A stretch of 64,000 bases of DNA, from contig NZ_JAKEEC010000010.1 of assembly GCF_021483235.1 (NCBI RefSeq), forward strand, positions 1-64,000. Direction: 5' to 3'. Positions 25,421 through 34,746 of the stretch are shown here, in pieces. The position numbers were made by a program, and so were the translations under genes. Within the stretch, counting starts at the first letter, position 1; each line of letters begins with the position of its first letter. The notes under the pieces are model-generated. The model saw only the letters and a list, made by a program, of their open reading frames with translations. It made no database searches and was not told the origin of the DNA. This DNA comes from Arthrobacter alkaliphilus. Lineage in GTDB: Bacteria > Actinomycetota > Actinomycetes > Actinomycetales > Micrococcaceae.

Positions 25421-26926
25421 CTAGTACTGGACGGCGTCGGCAGGCTCAAGTTGCAGCGAACGCGCGGTGCTCGCTTCCAACTCGGCCGCAAGCTCCGGGT
25501 TGTCGTTCAGTTTGACGCCGTAGCCCGGCATCATTTCCTTGAGCTTGGACTGCCAGCCCTTGAAGTTCTTCGGGAAGGACCGCTGGAGCATTTCGATCAT
25601 GATCGGGACGGCGGTCGAGGCGCCGGGGGAGGCGCCGAGCAGTGCGCCGATGGAGCCGTCACGAGCGGTGATGACCTCCGTGCCGAACTGCAGCACGCCA
25701 CCCTTCTTGGAGTCCTTCTTGATGATCTGGACCCGCTGGCCTGCCGTGATGAGCTCCCAATTGCCGCCGTCGGCCTCGGGGTAGTACTCGCGGAGGGACT
25801 CCACCTTGGCGTCGTGGCGCTTGGCCACTTCCTTGATCAAATAGGCGGTCAGGTCCACGTTGTCCTTGGCCACGGCCAGCATCGGGATGATGTTGCCTGG
25901 ACGGATGGACAGCGGCAGGTCAAGGTAGCTGCTCGTCTTGAGGAAGTTGGTGGAGAATCCGGCGTAGGGGCCGAAAAGCAGGGAGCGCTTGCCGCCGACG
26001 TAGCGGGTGTCCAGGTGCGGGACGGACATGGGCGGGGCGCCCACGGAGGCCTGGCCGTACACCTTGGCGCTGTGCTGGCTTGCGATGGCCTCGTCGGTGC
26101 AGCGGAAGAACTGTCCGGATACCGGGAATCCGCCGTAGCCCTTGCCCTCCGGGATGCCCGAGGCCTGGAGCAGGTGGAGTGCGCCGCCCCCGGCGCCGAC
26201 AAAGACGAACTTGGCGTGGATCCGGCCGTGTTCGCCGGAAGCGGGGTGCTTGAGCGAAAGGTCCCAGCCGCCGTCGGACGCTTTGCTCACATTGGTGACG
26301 TCGTGGCCGTAGTTGACCTCAACGCCGTTGGCGGCGAGGTAGCCGGTCAGTTCGCGGGTCAGTGCACCGAAGTCGACGTCGGTGCCTTCCACTGCGCGGG
26401 TGGCGGCAACGCGCTGCTTGGCGTCGCGGCCTTTGACGATCAGCGGAGCCCATTCGGCGATCTGTGCCTGGTCCTCCGTGTATTCCATGCTGCGGAAGAG
26501 CGTGTTGGGCTTGAGTGCCTCGTAGCGGGTCTTGAGGAAGTCCGCGTGCTTGTCGCCGATAACGAAGCTCATATGCGGAACAGTGTTGATGAATCCCTTG
26601 GGGGAGCCGATCAATTTGTTGTCCACAAGGTGGGACCAGAACTGCCGGGAGAGCTGGAACTGCTCGTTGATGTGGAGGGCCTTGGAAGGGTCGACCGAAC
26701 CGTCCTTGGCTGCAGGCGAGTAATTAAGCTCACAGAGCGCCGCGTGCCCGGTGCCCGCATTGTTCCACGGTCCGGAGCTTTCCAAGCCGACATCGTCGAG
26801 TCGCTCAAAGAGGGAGATGGTCCAGCTGGGTTCGAGTTGCTTGATGAACGCACCGAGGGTTGCGCTCATGATTCCGCCCCCAATGAGGACGACGTCAGCG
26901 TGGTGTGTCTTGGAAATGAAGGTCAC
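25421..26926 (-). CDS. mqo: Malate:quinone oxidoreductase
   Basis: This 501-residue FAD-dependent peripheral membrane enzyme oxidises malate to oxaloacetate with electrons to quinone. The N-terminal FAD motif is [17 protein letters not shown] (about 12-28), followed by the Mqo hallmarks [20 protein letters not shown] and [31 protein letters not shown] and [16 protein letters not shown] occur toward the C-terminus. Length and motifs match the family closely. It has its own upstream gap and 64 bp separate it from the RND gene downstream. Confidence 0.96.
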   Translation of the reverse strand: MTFISKTHHADVVLIGGGIMSATLGAFIKQLEPSWTISLFERLDDVGLESSGPWNNAGTGHAALCELNYSPAAKDGSVDPSKALHINEQFQLSRQFWSHLVDNKLIGSPKGFINTVPHMSFVIGDKHADFLKTRYEALKPNTLFRSMEYTEDQAQIAEWAPLIVKGRDAKQRVAATRAVEGTDVDFGALTRELTGYLAANGVEVNYGHDVTNVSKASDGGWDLSLKHPASGEHGRIHAKFVFVGAGGGALHLLQASGIPEGKGYGGFPVSGQFFRCTDEAIASQHSAKVYGQASVGAPPMSVPHLDTRYVGGKRSLLFGPYAGFSTNFLKTSSYLDLPLSIRPGNIIPMLAVAKDNVDLTAYLIKEVAKRHDAKVESLREYYPEADGGNWELITAGQRVQIIKKDSKKGGVLQFGTEVITARDGSIGALLGASPGASTAVPIMIEMLQRSFPKNFKGWQSKLKEMMPGYGVKLNDNPELAAELEASTARSLQLEPADAVQY

Positions 26927-27005
26927 GATCTATCTCCGATAGCGGCGGCACTGGCTGTCACAGAATATCCCCGCGTGGGCACATAACTGAAATTGCGGCG
27001 GGACG

Positions 27006-28673
27006 TCAAGACTTCAGGCGAACGTTCGTAAAAACTTCGTTTAAGACAGGCGATGCCGGGTACTTCTCGACGCGGTCGGAAAGGGCCAAGGCCGAGATCG
27101 GAAAGGCGATGGGCACGGCCGGGACGGTGGCTGCGATCTGGGCGTTGATGGTCTGGTACTGCGAGTTCCGGTCAGCGCCTTCGGGGAGTCGCCGTGCCCG
27201 GTCGATCTTTGAGAAGACCTGTGGATCGCTGTAGCCGAACTCGCCGTTGCTTTCACCGAAGAGGGTTCCAACGAAGTTGTCCGGGTCGGAGGAGGCGCCA
27301 TTCCAGCCAAGCAGATGCAGCGCATGGTCACCGGAGGATTGGACCTTCTGGAGGTAGCCGTCGTCCCAGTTCACGGGCACCGGCTTGATGTTCAGTCCGA
27401 TGGCGGTGAGCTCCGCGCTGATTTCCGCGTAGATCTTCTCCGGGGTGGGAAGGTAGGCACGGGTGACATTGAGCGGGTAGTAGAACTTGAGTTCCTCGCC
27501 TTTGTAGCCGGACTTTGCCAGGAGCTGCTTGGCCTTTTCGGGGTCGTACCCCAGGGCCGGTGCGTTGTTGTTGAACCCGCTCAGCTTGGGGGGAACGAAC
27601 TGGGTCGCCGTTGAGGTGTTGTCGATGAAGAACTTGTGGATAAGGGTGTCTTTGTCGATGGCCATCTCGATTGCCTGGCGCACCCCGACATTCTGGAGGG
27701 GCGCCACGGACTGGTTCATTCCCAGGTACATCACGGAGAACGGATCCCGTTGGACGATTTGCATGCCCTTCTTGACCAGTTGGTCGAAGGTTCCCGCGGT
27801 GACGAGGTCGTATCCGTCGATCGTTCCGGCCAGCAGGGCCTGGAGCCGGGCCTGCGGATAGTCGAACGGTATGAAGTTGACCGTGGCTATCTCTCCCCGG
27901 TCGCCCCAGTAGCCCTTGTAGCTGGTGAGGGTAATGCGGTCCTTGCTCCAGGAGGAGAAAACGTAAGGGCCCGTGCCCACGGGGTGCGAAGCATAGGCCG
28001 ACGCCGGCTGGCCTGACAGGGTCTTGTCCAGGACGTCGGCCTTGCCATCGGCCATGGCTTTCGGGGAGGACATCGCGAACGCCGGAAGGGTCAGGGCTTG
28101 GAGGAAACCAGTGAAGGGCTTGGTCAGGTTGATTTGGACATGGTCGGGGGAGGCCGCCTTGCAGTTCTTGAAGACCGAAAGCGAAGGGTCGTCCGCAAAG
28201 GATTTGAAGACACTCTTGAAGGCGATGCCCGGAGCCTGCTGACGCACGGTCGCCGGGAAGTTGAACCAGCGGTTGAAGTTGCTGCAGACGGCGGCGGCGT
28301 CAAAGACTGTGCCGTCATGGAAGGTGACTTTCGAGCGCAACGTGAAGTCGTAGCTGAGTCCGTCATTCCCTTGGGACCAAGAGGTGGCGAGCAGGGGAGT
28401 TGGTTGGCCGGTGGACGGGTCGACGCCCACCAGGCCCTCCATCACCTGCCGGGTGATGCGATAGGCCTCGGAGTCGTTCGTCACAGCGGGATCGAGCCCA
28501 AGCGGCATGGACGGGGTACCGAAGTTGAAGGTCTTGGCGGGCTCTGCCGCGGGGCCGCCCGCCGTCGTCGTCGAGGGTGCCGGTCCGGGACTGACCGTGC
28601 ACGATGTCAGGGCCAGGGCCAGAAGGCCTGCGCCGATATGTAGCTTGATTCGGCGACGCTTGCTTCTTACCAA
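27006..28673 (-). CDS. ABC transporter substrate-binding lipoprotein, family 5 (peptide/nickel type)
   Basis: This 555-residue protein has the lipobox LTSC (Cys about 25), a Thr/Ala/Pro linker and an SBP_bac_5 domain with QVMEGLVGVDPSTGQPTPLL, the RSKVTFHDGTVFDAAAV signature and PVGTGPYVF. It should bind oligopeptides or similar solutes outside the cell for an ABC importer, but no permease or ATPase genes are adjacent. The apparent start is TTG 28673 with GAGGGG 6 nt upstream; no in-frame ATG precedes the signal peptide. Confidence 0.88.
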   Translation of the reverse strand: MVRSKRRRIKLHIGAGLLALALTSCTVSPGPAPSTTTAGGPAAEPAKTFNFGTPSMPLGLDPAVTNDSEAYRITRQVMEGLVGVDPSTGQPTPLLATSWSQGNDGLSYDFTLRSKVTFHDGTVFDAAAVCSNFNRWFNFPATVRQQAPGIAFKSVFKSFADDPSLSVFKNCKAASPDHVQINLTKPFTGFLQALTLPAFAMSSPKAMADGKADVLDKTLSGQPASAYASHPVGTGPYVFSSWSKDRITLTSYKGYWGDRGEIATVNFIPFDYPQARLQALLAGTIDGYDLVTAGTFDQLVKKGMQIVQRDPFSVMYLGMNQSVAPLQNVGVRQAIEMAIDKDTLIHKFFIDNTSTATQFVPPKLSGFNNNAPALGYDPEKAKQLLAKSGYKGEELKFYYPLNVTRAYLPTPEKIYAEISAELTAIGLNIKPVPVNWDDGYLQKVQSSGDHALHLLGWNGASSDPDNFVGTLFGESNGEFGYSDPQVFSKIDRARRLPEGADRNSQYQTINAQIAATVPAVPIAFPISALALSDRVEKYPASPVLNEVFTNVRLKS

Positions 28674-28767
28674 TCTTGTCCCCTCAAGGCAGTTGGACGG
28701 GCTGGGGCCAGCGGCAGCAGGACCGCGGTCCAGTCTAGTTCAGGGCCCCGGGGCCCGGCTGGAAACT

Positions 28768-28800
28768 GGAAGTGCCCTGGCCAAGGACCGGGGCACTTCC
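28768..28800 (-). terminator. Terminator hairpin downstream of tRNA-Leu
   Basis: The arms GGAAGTGCCC and GGGCACTTCC pair perfectly, with GG/CC extending the stem around a short loop. It lies 6 bp beyond the tRNA-Leu 3' end on the minus strand. The following sequence is only moderately T-rich. Confidence 0.55.
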
Positions 28801-28806
28801 TGAATG

Positions 28807-28888
28807 TGCGCAAGGGGGGACTTGAACCCCCACGCCCGAAGGCACAGGAACCTAAATCCTGCGTGTCTGCCAATTTCACCACTCGCGC
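28807..28888 (-). tRNA. tRNA-Leu (anticodon UAG)
   Basis: The 82-nt cloverleaf is read on the minus strand. The acceptor GCGCGAG pairs with CTTGCGC (one G-U), the D arm contains AATTGGCAGAC, and the anticodon stem CAGGA/TCCTG holds loop TTTAGGT. A variable arm (GTGCCTTCGGGCGT) marks a class II tRNA, and the T arm is GGGGGTTCAAGTCCCCC. CCA is not encoded. Confidence 0.95.
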
Positions 28889-29008
28889 CGGTGTCGGTGA
28901 CCTGACCGGAGTCCAGGGATTCCCGCTCCGGTCATATACCGGCCTCCATTGTACCTGCGGTTCCACGCCATCACTTTCCGCCGCGCCCGTGCCTCGCCTA
29001 TGAGACGG

Positions 29009-29482
29009 CTACGTGTCGAGTTTGAGGTCCCTGCGCAGTTTGGCAACATGACCGGTGGCCCGCACGTTGTACTGGGCCAAAGCCACCTTGCCTTCGGAAT
29101 CCACCACGATCGTTGAGCGGATCAGCCCTTCGTAGGTGCGCCCGTAGTTCTTCTTTTCGCCCCACGCCCCATAGGCCTCGGCCACGTGGTGCGCTTCGTC
29201 GGAGAGTAAGGGAAAGGTCAGTGATTCTTTGGCGGCGAACTTCTCCAGGTCCTTCACGGTATCCGGAGAGACGCCAAGGACGTCATAACCGGCAGCCTGA
29301 AGGCTTGCGAGGGAATCGCGGAAGTCGCAGGCCTCCTTGGTGCATCCAGGGGTGGAAGCCGCGGGGTAGAAGTAGACGACTGTATTGCGGCCGCGGTGCG
29401 AGGCCAGGCTGACCTCTGCACCCGTGTGGTCCTTGAGGGTGAAGTCCGGGGCGGTGTCGCCCGGAACGAGTCGTTCAGCCAT
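29009..29482 (-). CDS. bcp: Thioredoxin-dependent thiol peroxidase (peroxiredoxin Q/BCP)
   Basis: This 157-residue peroxiredoxin reduces hydroperoxides. The peroxidatic and resolving cysteines are in ASTPGCTKEACDFRD (about Cys47 and Cys52, the C-x4-C pattern of BCP). PGDTAPDFTLKDHTG and the VVYFYPA strand precede them. It sits between tRNA-Leu and a MarR gene in divergent orientation to the latter. Confidence 0.95.
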   Translation of the reverse strand: MAERLVPGDTAPDFTLKDHTGAEVSLASHRGRNTVVYFYPAASTPGCTKEACDFRDSLASLQAAGYDVLGVSPDTVKDLEKFAAKESLTFPLLSDEAHHVAEAYGAWGEKKNYGRTYEGLIRSTIVVDSEGKVALAQYNVRATGHVAKLRRDLKLDT

Positions 29483-29592
29483 TGTGTGCTCCTTGCTAGC
29501 GTTCGCGATCCTCCAGCTTAATGACGGGCCGGCCGCTTCACGAAATGCACTCCGGTCCTGATCTGGGCGTTGCGGTCTATATACTGGCCTTT

Positions 29593-30051
29593 ATGCCTGA
29601 TATGGAACGGTGGCCCACCGGCCGCCTGCTCTCCACCGCCGCGCGACTGGTGGAGCACGCCTGGAACGAGAAACTGCGCGGTATGGACCTGACCCATGCC
29701 GGGGTCATTGTCATGGAAGTACTTGCCGCGAACGGACCCACAACGCAGTCGATGCTCGCGCAGATCGTCCGTGTTCAGGCGCAGACCATGGGTAAGACGC
29801 TCACCAGGCTGGAGGCCCATGGCTACGTCAGCCGCGTGCGCAGCGTGTCCGACCGCAGGAGCCAAGTGGTCAGTTTGACCGCGTCGGGGGAGCGCACACT
29901 AGGGCTCGCCGCGCAGCTGGAACGCGAAGTGCTTGCACCCGTGCCGGTGGACACCGCCAAGCTCCGGCGCGAACTTCAGTCCCTGGTACGCGAACTGGCG
30001 AACAATCACTCCCCGGCAGTCGTAAACGACATCGTGGCCGCAGCCGATTAG
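29593..30051 (+). CDS. MarR-family regulator
   Basis: This 152-residue protein has the MarR core: MDLTHAGVIVMEVLAANGP, the recognition helix VRVQAQTMGKTLTRLEAHGYV and the wing SVSDRRSQVVSLTASG. It is divergent from bcp, so a redox-responsive role is possible but unproven. There is no clear ribosome-binding site before ATG 29593; a TATACT element ends 7 nt before that ATG, suggesting a leaderless transcript. ATG 29602 is an alternative. Confidence 0.87.
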   Translation: MPDMERWPTGRLLSTAARLVEHAWNEKLRGMDLTHAGVIVMEVLAANGPTTQSMLAQIVRVQAQTMGKTLTRLEAHGYVSRVRSVSDRRSQVVSLTASGERTLGLAAQLEREVLAPVPVDTAKLRRELQSLVRELANNHSPAVVNDIVAAAD

Positions 30052-30091
30052 GCGCGGCGCGGGCGGCGCCGCGTGGCGCCTCCGAGAAAGC

Positions 30092-30130
30092 AAAAAGATC
30101 CCTGGACAGCCATTCAGCCATCCAGGGATC
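30092..30130 (-). terminator. Rho-independent terminator of the first tRNA-Lys
   Basis: On the minus strand, GATCCCTGGA pairs with TCCAGGGATC and is followed by TTTTTG, a strong intrinsic terminator 8 bp past the tRNA CCA end. Confidence 0.85.
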
Positions 30131-30137
30131 TTCCCTT

Positions 30138-30213
30138 TGGTGCACCCCCCGGGACTTGAACCCGGAACCCATTGATTAAGAGTCAATTGCTCTGCCAATT
30201 GAGCTAGAGGTGC
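30138..30213 (-). tRNA. tRNA-Lys (anticodon CUU), copy 1
   Basis: This minus-strand cloverleaf has acceptor GCACCTC/GGGGTGC, D arm with AATTGGCAGAGC, anticodon stem ATTGA/TCAAT with loop CTCTTAA, and T arm with GGGTTCAAGTCCC. The CCA end is encoded. It is identical to the copy at 30283-30358. Confidence 0.95.
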
Positions 30214-30244
30214 AATTGTTTGTTGCCACAACGCAAAGAAATAA

Positions 30245-30272
30245 CCCTTGAGCGGCTGTTGCCGCTCAAGGG
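30245..30272 (-). terminator. Terminator between the two tRNA-Lys genes
   Basis: A perfect 12-bp stem (CCCTTGAGCGGC with GCCGCTCAAGGG, loop TGTT) is followed on the minus strand by TTATTTCTTT. It lies just past the CCA of copy 2, so each tRNA has its own terminator. Confidence 0.75.
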
Positions 30273-30282
30273 CCCTTCCCTT

Positions 30283-30358
30283 TGGTGCACCCCCCGGGAC
30301 TTGAACCCGGAACCCATTGATTAAGAGTCAATTGCTCTGCCAATTGAGCTAGAGGTGC
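30283..30358 (-). tRNA. tRNA-Lys (anticodon CUU), copy 2
   Basis: It is identical to copy 1 including the encoded CCA and about 10 bp of 3' flank (CCAAAGGGAAG on the minus strand), indicating a recent local duplication. A promoter-like element lies upstream at 30421-30449. Confidence 0.95.
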
Positions 30359-30420
30359 ATTTGTCGATTTCGACCAGCTGGGGGCTTTTCTTCCCTCGTT
30401 GATCTCCGCAACGACATGTA

Positions 30421-30449
30421 ACTCTACACGACAGTTGCCGAAGTGTGAA
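30421..30449 (-). promoter_or_regulatory. Probable promoter of the tRNA-Lys genes
   Basis: On the minus strand a -35-like TTCACA and a -10-like TAGAGT are separated by exactly 17 bp, about 60 bp upstream of tRNA-Lys copy 2. Confidence 0.5.
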
Positions 30450-30471
30450 ATCAGCAGGGGCCTTGCGCGCG

Positions 30472-31530
30472 TCACGGGTGTGGAGGCTTCAGGACCAGCG
30501 CAAAGTCGGGGTTTTCGTTGTTGCTGAGGACCCAAAGTGTGCCGTCAGGTGCCAGTGAAACGTCCCTCAGCCGACCGTACCGGCCTGTGAGGTATGCCAC
30601 GGGTGTGCCCGCCGTATCTCCACTCAGCGGCACAGTCCACAAGCGCTGCCCGCGCAGTGCGACTACGAACGCTGTTCCGTTCACGATTTCCAGACCGCTT
30701 GGCGAGGCATCCGCCGTCGAGGGCCAGACCACCTTGGCATCGATGTACCCCGGACGGCCGGGCGCCCCGGTGACTCGTGGCCAACCGTAGTTGCCGCCCG
30801 GCTCGATCAGGTTCAGTTCGTCGTTGACGTCAGGCCCGAATTCGCTCTCCCACAGCCTGCCGGAGGCGTCCCACGCCAGCCCTTGCACGTTGCGGTGTCC
30901 ATAGCTGTAGACCGGGGTGTTGCCGAACGGGTTCCCCGGCGCCGGCTTCCCGTCAGGGGTAAGCCGCAGGATCTTCCCGCCAAGCGCATTGCGGTCCTGT
31001 GCTTGCTCTGGTTGCTGCGCATCTCCCGTGCCGACGTAGAGGAACCCGTCGGGGCCAAAGCGGATTCGGCCGCCGTTGTGGGTTGCGGCCTTGGGAATAC
31101 CGGAAAACACAAGTTCGGGCGTGCCGAGGCCCAACCGCCCGTCCCCGGCCTGCTCCAGGCGGACACGGGAAACCCTATTGTCCGATGCAGCGGTGAAATA
31201 GGCGTAGAGCAGGCGGTCGCGGGCGAACGTCGGGGAGAGGGCCAGCCCCAACAGTCCGCCTTCGCCACCGGGCACGACGCCGGGAAAATCACCTACCGTC
31301 GTGGCCTGGCCGTCCCGGATCGATTTGATCAGCTTGGTGTCGCGTTCGGAGACGATGCCAGTACCGTCGCCGAGGAACACGATGGACCACGGGAGAGCCA
31401 GATTGAGGTCGAGCTTCCGGAGCAACTCGGGTCCGTTGCCCGGGGAAGGCCCCGCACCGGGGGCGTTCCCTGTGCAGGCGGCCAGCAGCAAAACCACGAG
31501 GCAGGCTGCCGCAATCTTGGCCCGGACCAT
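30472..31530 (-). CDS. PQQ-dependent sugar dehydrogenase-like lipoprotein
   Basis: This 352-residue protein has the lipobox LLAAC (Cys about 18) and a GSDH/SorA-type beta-propeller. Visible blocks are LALPWSIVFLGDGTGIVSER, GEGGLLGLALSPTFA, THNGGRIRFGPDGFLYVGTG and GHRNVQGLAWD, then SEFGPDVNDELNLIEPGGNY. These are the conserved segments of soluble PQQ-dependent aldose dehydrogenases. It is probably extracellular; whether it binds PQQ is not shown, and no PQQ biosynthesis genes are in the window. ATG 31530 is chosen because it begins the signal peptide directly. Confidence 0.85.
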   Translation of the reverse strand: MVRAKIAAACLVVLLLAACTGNAPGAGPSPGNGPELLRKLDLNLALPWSIVFLGDGTGIVSERDTKLIKSIRDGQATTVGDFPGVVPGGEGGLLGLALSPTFARDRLLYAYFTAASDNRVSRVRLEQAGDGRLGLGTPELVFSGIPKAATHNGGRIRFGPDGFLYVGTGDAQQPEQAQDRNALGGKILRLTPDGKPAPGNPFGNTPVYSYGHRNVQGLAWDASGRLWESEFGPDVNDELNLIEPGGNYGWPRVTGAPGRPGYIDAKVVWPSTADASPSGLEIVNGTAFVVALRGQRLWTVPLSGDTAGTPVAYLTGRYGRLRDVSLAPDGTLWVLSNNENPDFALVLKPPHP

Positions 31531-31558
31531 AACCCACGCGTCCAGGTCCCTGTGGTCC

Positions 31559-32494
31559 TCAGCGGCGGTTCCTGCGGGGCGGCCGGAAGCCGGCCGCCTC
31601 AGCATGGGCGCTCGAAATGAACCAGACCTCGGCTTTGGCCTCGTCGTAGGACGGGCTGTCTTCATCGTGGTACGTCATGGTGTCCGCGTTGCCTTTGACG
31701 GTGTAGCCCTCGGGGCCGCTCCCGTCAGGGCCGGCCGCGGCGGAGCCTTCACCGTACGGCTGCTCGGCGGCAAGATGCCCGCCCCGCGCCGATGTGGCTT
31801 GGCCCGGTTCGCCATCGGACTCGGCTGCCTCGGCTGCCTCGGCTGCGGCGGATTCGGCACCGGGGAGCGTTGGCGCGTGCGCGTCGGTGTATTCACGGTG
31901 GTGGACCGGAGCCGGAGCGGTGGCCGCCGGGACGCCGCCTTCGCTCCAGGTGGCTTCCCACTCGGCGCTGTCGGCTGCCGTAACGTCGTCGGCGGTCACG
32001 CCGCCTTCAAGCTCCTCGGAGACCGCGTCCTCTGACAGTACGGGTTCCGAGAGCCTGGGCTCCTCGACCACAGGCTCGTTCAAGGAGGTTCCGGCCGCGG
32101 AGGACTCTTCCCGGGCGGCCGTCCCGGCTTCGAGCGGAGGAACGGGGCGCTCCCAGTCGTCGACGTCGAGTCCGTTCGACTTGCTTGACCCTTTCGGCCC
32201 GGGCTCGGGCTCAGCCTGCGGTTCGAGTTCGGGTTCGGGCTCCGGTTCGGGCTCGGCAGCTCGCGACTCGGCTAGCTCTTGATCGGCGGTCGCGCTCGCG
32301 GCGACCAGCGGGGCGGAGCCGGTCAAGGCGGCTGCGGCGACGTCCATTTGTGGCGAGGAGGCGGCCGGCGAGGAGGCTGCCGGCGACGCCGAGGCCTTGG
32401 ATGCCGACGAGGACTTCGCATTATTGCGGCTCAGGAGCCACCAAACAATCGCGACGATCAGCACGATGACGATGACCCAGATCAACCAATCCAT
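31559..32494 (-). CDS. Membrane-anchored, acidic sunset-domain protein
   Basis: This 311-residue protein has a single N-terminal membrane helix (IWVIVIVLIVAIVWWLL, about residues 5-21) and a long low-complexity Ala/Glu/Pro/Ser region (about 30-255) containing alternating PEPEPE-type acidic repeats. The compact C-terminal domain contains YTVKGNADTMTYHDEDSPSY and AEVWFISSAHAEAAGF. This C-terminal block matches the short sunset domain found at the ends of diverse actinobacterial proteins, function unknown. It is followed after 28 bp by the PQQ-type dehydrogenase. Confidence 0.75.
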   Translation of the reverse strand: MDWLIWVIVIVLIVAIVWWLLSRNNAKSSSASKASASPAASSPAASSPQMDVAAAALTGSAPLVAASATADQELAESRAAEPEPEPEPELEPQAEPEPGPKGSSKSNGLDVDDWERPVPPLEAGTAAREESSAAGTSLNEPVVEEPRLSEPVLSEDAVSEELEGGVTADDVTAADSAEWEATWSEGGVPAATAPAPVHHREYTDAHAPTLPGAESAAAEAAEAAESDGEPGQATSARGGHLAAEQPYGEGSAAAGPDGSGPEGYTVKGNADTMTYHDEDSPSYDEAKAEVWFISSAHAEAAGFRPPRRNRR

Positions 32495-32648
32495 GGGAGG
32501 AGCCCTTCTGTCTTTTCGGGTGGCGCAGTTGTCGTGATTTGACGTTACGTCCGCGTCACGGGGCTGTCTAGGTTCGTCAATCGATTGGTGGCCGTCGGCG
32601 CGCCAGTGATTCTGTCAGCTGGGATCGCGGCGGACAGCGAGACATATG

Positions 32649-32663
32649 TCTCATATATTGAGA
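32649..32663. promoter_or_regulatory. TCTCA-N5-TGAGA dyad upstream of ilvD (LtbR-like site)
   Basis: TCTCA-TATAT-TGAGA lies about 105 bp upstream of ilvD in an otherwise gene-free, AT-rich gap (32495-32764). The same arms and spacing occur at the leuC/IclR promoter (57487-57501). It is probably a binding site for that IclR regulator. I see nothing else definite in this gap. Confidence 0.55.
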
Positions 32664-32770
32664 TCGGCGTCCATTATTTGAAAGAAATATTGGCTGAAAT
32701 AAGGCCAAATTCGCCTTAACCCGGCAATGATGTTCGTTGGCCGCAGTGCAGGAGTCATAGACTCGTGCCC

Positions 32771-34492
32771 ATGAGTGACCACACCCCAATTGCGACAGAC
32801 AACCAGCCGGACATCAAGCCACGCAGCCGGGTCGTAACGGACGGCATCCACGCCGCGCCCGCGCGAGGCATGTTCCGGGCCGTAGGCATGGGCGATGACG
32901 ACTTCGCCAAGCCCCAGATCGGCGTCGCGAGCTCGTGGAACGAAATTACCCCCTGCAACCTCTCGCTCAACCGACTCGCCCAGGGCGCCAAGGAAGGCGT
33001 TCATGCTGGCGGCGGTTTCCCCATGCAGTTCGGCACCATCTCCGTTTCGGACGGCATCTCCATGGGCCACGAGGGCATGCACTTTTCCCTTGTTTCGCGC
33101 GAAGTCATTGCCGACTCCGTGGAAACGGTAATGCAAGCGGAGCGCATCGACGGCTCCGTTTTGCTGGCCGGCTGCGACAAATCCCTCCCGGGCATGCTGA
33201 TGGCGGCCGCCCGGCTCGACCTTTCCAGCGTTTTCCTCTACGCCGGTTCGATCATGCCGGGCTGGGTCAAGCTCGAGGACGGTTCGGAGAAGGAAGTCAC
33301 CCTCATTGACGCCTTCGAAGCCGTGGGCGCGTGTGCTGCCGGCAAGATGAGCCGCGAAGACCTCGACCGCATCGAAAAAGCCATCTGCCCCGGCGAAGGC
33401 GCCTGCGGTGGTATGTACACCGCCAACACCATGGCGTGTATCGGTGAGGCACTCGGAATGTCCTTGCCGGGCTCGGCCGCCCCGCCCTCGGCAGACCGCC
33501 GTCGTGATGACTTTGCCCGCAAGTCCGGCGAGGCAGTGGTCAACTTGCTCCGTCTCGGCATCACTGCCCGCGACATCATGACCAAGAAGGCGTTCGAGAA
33601 CGCCATCGCCGTCACCATGGCGTTCGGCGGTTCCACCAACGCCGTCCTGCACTTGCTCGCGATCGCCCGCGAAGCCGAGGTCGAGCTGACCTTGGACGAC
33701 TTCAACCGCATCGGTGACAAGATCCCGCACTTGGGCGACCTCAAGCCCTTCGGCCGCTATGTCATGACGGACGTCGACAAGATCGGCGGCGTGCCGGTCA
33801 TCATGAAGGCGCTCCTCGACGCCGGCTTGCTGCATGGCGACTGCCTCACGGTCACGGGCAAGACCCTTGCCGAGAACCTGGCCTCTATCAACCCGCCGGA
33901 CCTCGACGGCAAGATCCTGCGCGCGCTGGACAACCCGATCCACAAGACCGGCGGCATCACCATCCTCCACGGTTCCATGGCACCCGAAGGTGCGGTTGTG
34001 AAGAGCGCCGGCTTCGACGCCGACGTCTTCGAAGGAACCGCCCGCGTGTTCGAACGCGAGCAGGGCGCGCTCGACGCCTTGGACAACGGCGAGATCAAGG
34101 CCGGCGACGTCGTCGTCATCCGTTACGAAGGACCCAAGGGCGGCCCGGGCATGCGTGAAATGCTCGCCATCACGGGCGCCATCAAGGGCGCCGGACTCGG
34201 CAAGGACGTGCTCCTGCTGACTGACGGCCGCTTCTCGGGCGGCACCACCGGCCTCTGCATCGGGCACGTTGCGCCTGAAGCCGTCGACGGCGGACCCATC
34301 GCCTTCGTCAAAGACGGCGACAAGATCCGCGTGGACATCGCCGCACGTTCATTCGACCTCCTGGTGGATGAGGCCGAGCTTGAGTCCCGCAAGGTCGGCT
34401 GGGAGCCCCTCCCGGCCAAGTTCAGCAAGGGTGTCCTCGCGAAGTACGCCAAGCTGGTGCACAGCGCCTCGACGGGCGCCTACTGCGGGTAA
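32771..34492 (+). CDS. ilvD: Dihydroxy-acid dehydratase
   Basis: This 573-residue Fe-S enzyme catalyses the third common step of isoleucine and valine synthesis. Cluster- and substrate-site motifs are [35 protein letters not shown] and the C-terminal [17 protein letters not shown]. It is monocistronic, with a hairpin after the stop. Start: ATG 32771 (MSDHTP) matches the usual N-terminus, while GTG 32765 is 10 nt after a GGAG and would add two residues. Confidence 0.96.
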   Translation: MSDHTPIATDNQPDIKPRSRVVTDGIHAAPARGMFRAVGMGDDDFAKPQIGVASSWNEITPCNLSLNRLAQGAKEGVHAGGGFPMQFGTISVSDGISMGHEGMHFSLVSREVIADSVETVMQAERIDGSVLLAGCDKSLPGMLMAAARLDLSSVFLYAGSIMPGWVKLEDGSEKEVTLIDAFEAVGACAAGKMSREDLDRIEKAICPGEGACGGMYTANTMACIGEALGMSLPGSAAPPSADRRRDDFARKSGEAVVNLLRLGITARDIMTKKAFENAIAVTMAFGGSTNAVLHLLAIAREAEVELTLDDFNRIGDKIPHLGDLKPFGRYVMTDVDKIGGVPVIMKALLDAGLLHGDCLTVTGKTLAENLASINPPDLDGKILRALDNPIHKTGGITILHGSMAPEGAVVKSAGFDADVFEGTARVFEREQGALDALDNGEIKAGDVVVIRYEGPKGGPGMREMLAITGAIKGAGLGKDVLLLTDGRFSGGTTGLCIGHVAPEAVDGGPIAFVKDGDKIRVDIAARSFDLLVDEAELESRKVGWEPLPAKFSKGVLAKYAKLVHSASTGAYCG

Positions 34493-34498
34493 TTCCTA

Positions 34499-34532
34499 CC
34501 TGGCGATGCGGCGTGGCCGCCGCATCGCCAGG
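34499..34532. terminator. Hairpin after ilvD
   Basis: The arms CCTGGCGATGCGGC and GCCGCATCGCCAGG form a perfect 14-bp stem six bases after the ilvD stop. There is no T tract. Confidence 0.6.
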
Positions 34533-34593
34533 GCTCCCCGGAATCCGCCAAAAAAGCGAGCATGCCCAGTCCGTGGACAACGAGGTCCACATG

Positions 34594-34630
34594 GTGAGAT
34601 AGCCTGTCACTTGTTTGACACCTATCTCAC
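34594..34630. promoter_or_regulatory. Dyad upstream of the ilvB leader peptide
   Basis: A perfect 9-bp inverted repeat GTGAGATAG ... CTATCTCAC is separated by 19 bp, with inner GTCA/TGAC pairing. It overlaps the probable promoter or transcript start of the ilvBNC operon. It contains the TGAGA/TCTCA half-sites of the LtbR-like motif, but in the opposite arrangement. Operator or RNA hairpin cannot be distinguished. Confidence 0.45.
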
Positions 34631-34650
34631 TGAGAGGGAACACTGAACGC

Positions 34651-34719
34651 ATGATCGCATTCGTTACAGTCGGCGCCACCGTGGGCACTGTCGTACTTAC
34701 CAAGCGCGTGGCCTCCTAG
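34651..34719 (+). CDS. ilvB leader peptide (attenuation)
   Basis: This 22-codon reading frame has a GAGAGGGAA ribosome-binding region just upstream and a peptide beginning MIAF, then VTVGATVGTVVL, ending at TAG. It has six Val, one Ile and one Leu, as expected for a branched-chain amino-acid attenuator. Nucleotides 34660-34673 can pair with 34721-34735 just after the stop, and a terminator follows at 34747. Ribosome stalling at Val codons should relieve termination. Attenuation of ilvBNC by a leader peptide is known in Corynebacterium glutamicum. Confidence 0.85.
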   Translation: MIAFVTVGATVGTVVLTKRVAS

Positions 34720-34746
34720 CCCGACTGGTAACGAACCGTCACGCGC

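Noticed and set aside
25076..26986. 636-residue plus-strand frame
   Set aside because: It is antisense to the RND start and mqo, which both match known families over their full length.
32651..34267. 538-residue minus-strand frame
   Set aside because: It is a shadow of ilvD on the opposite strand, as expected from GC-rich third positions.
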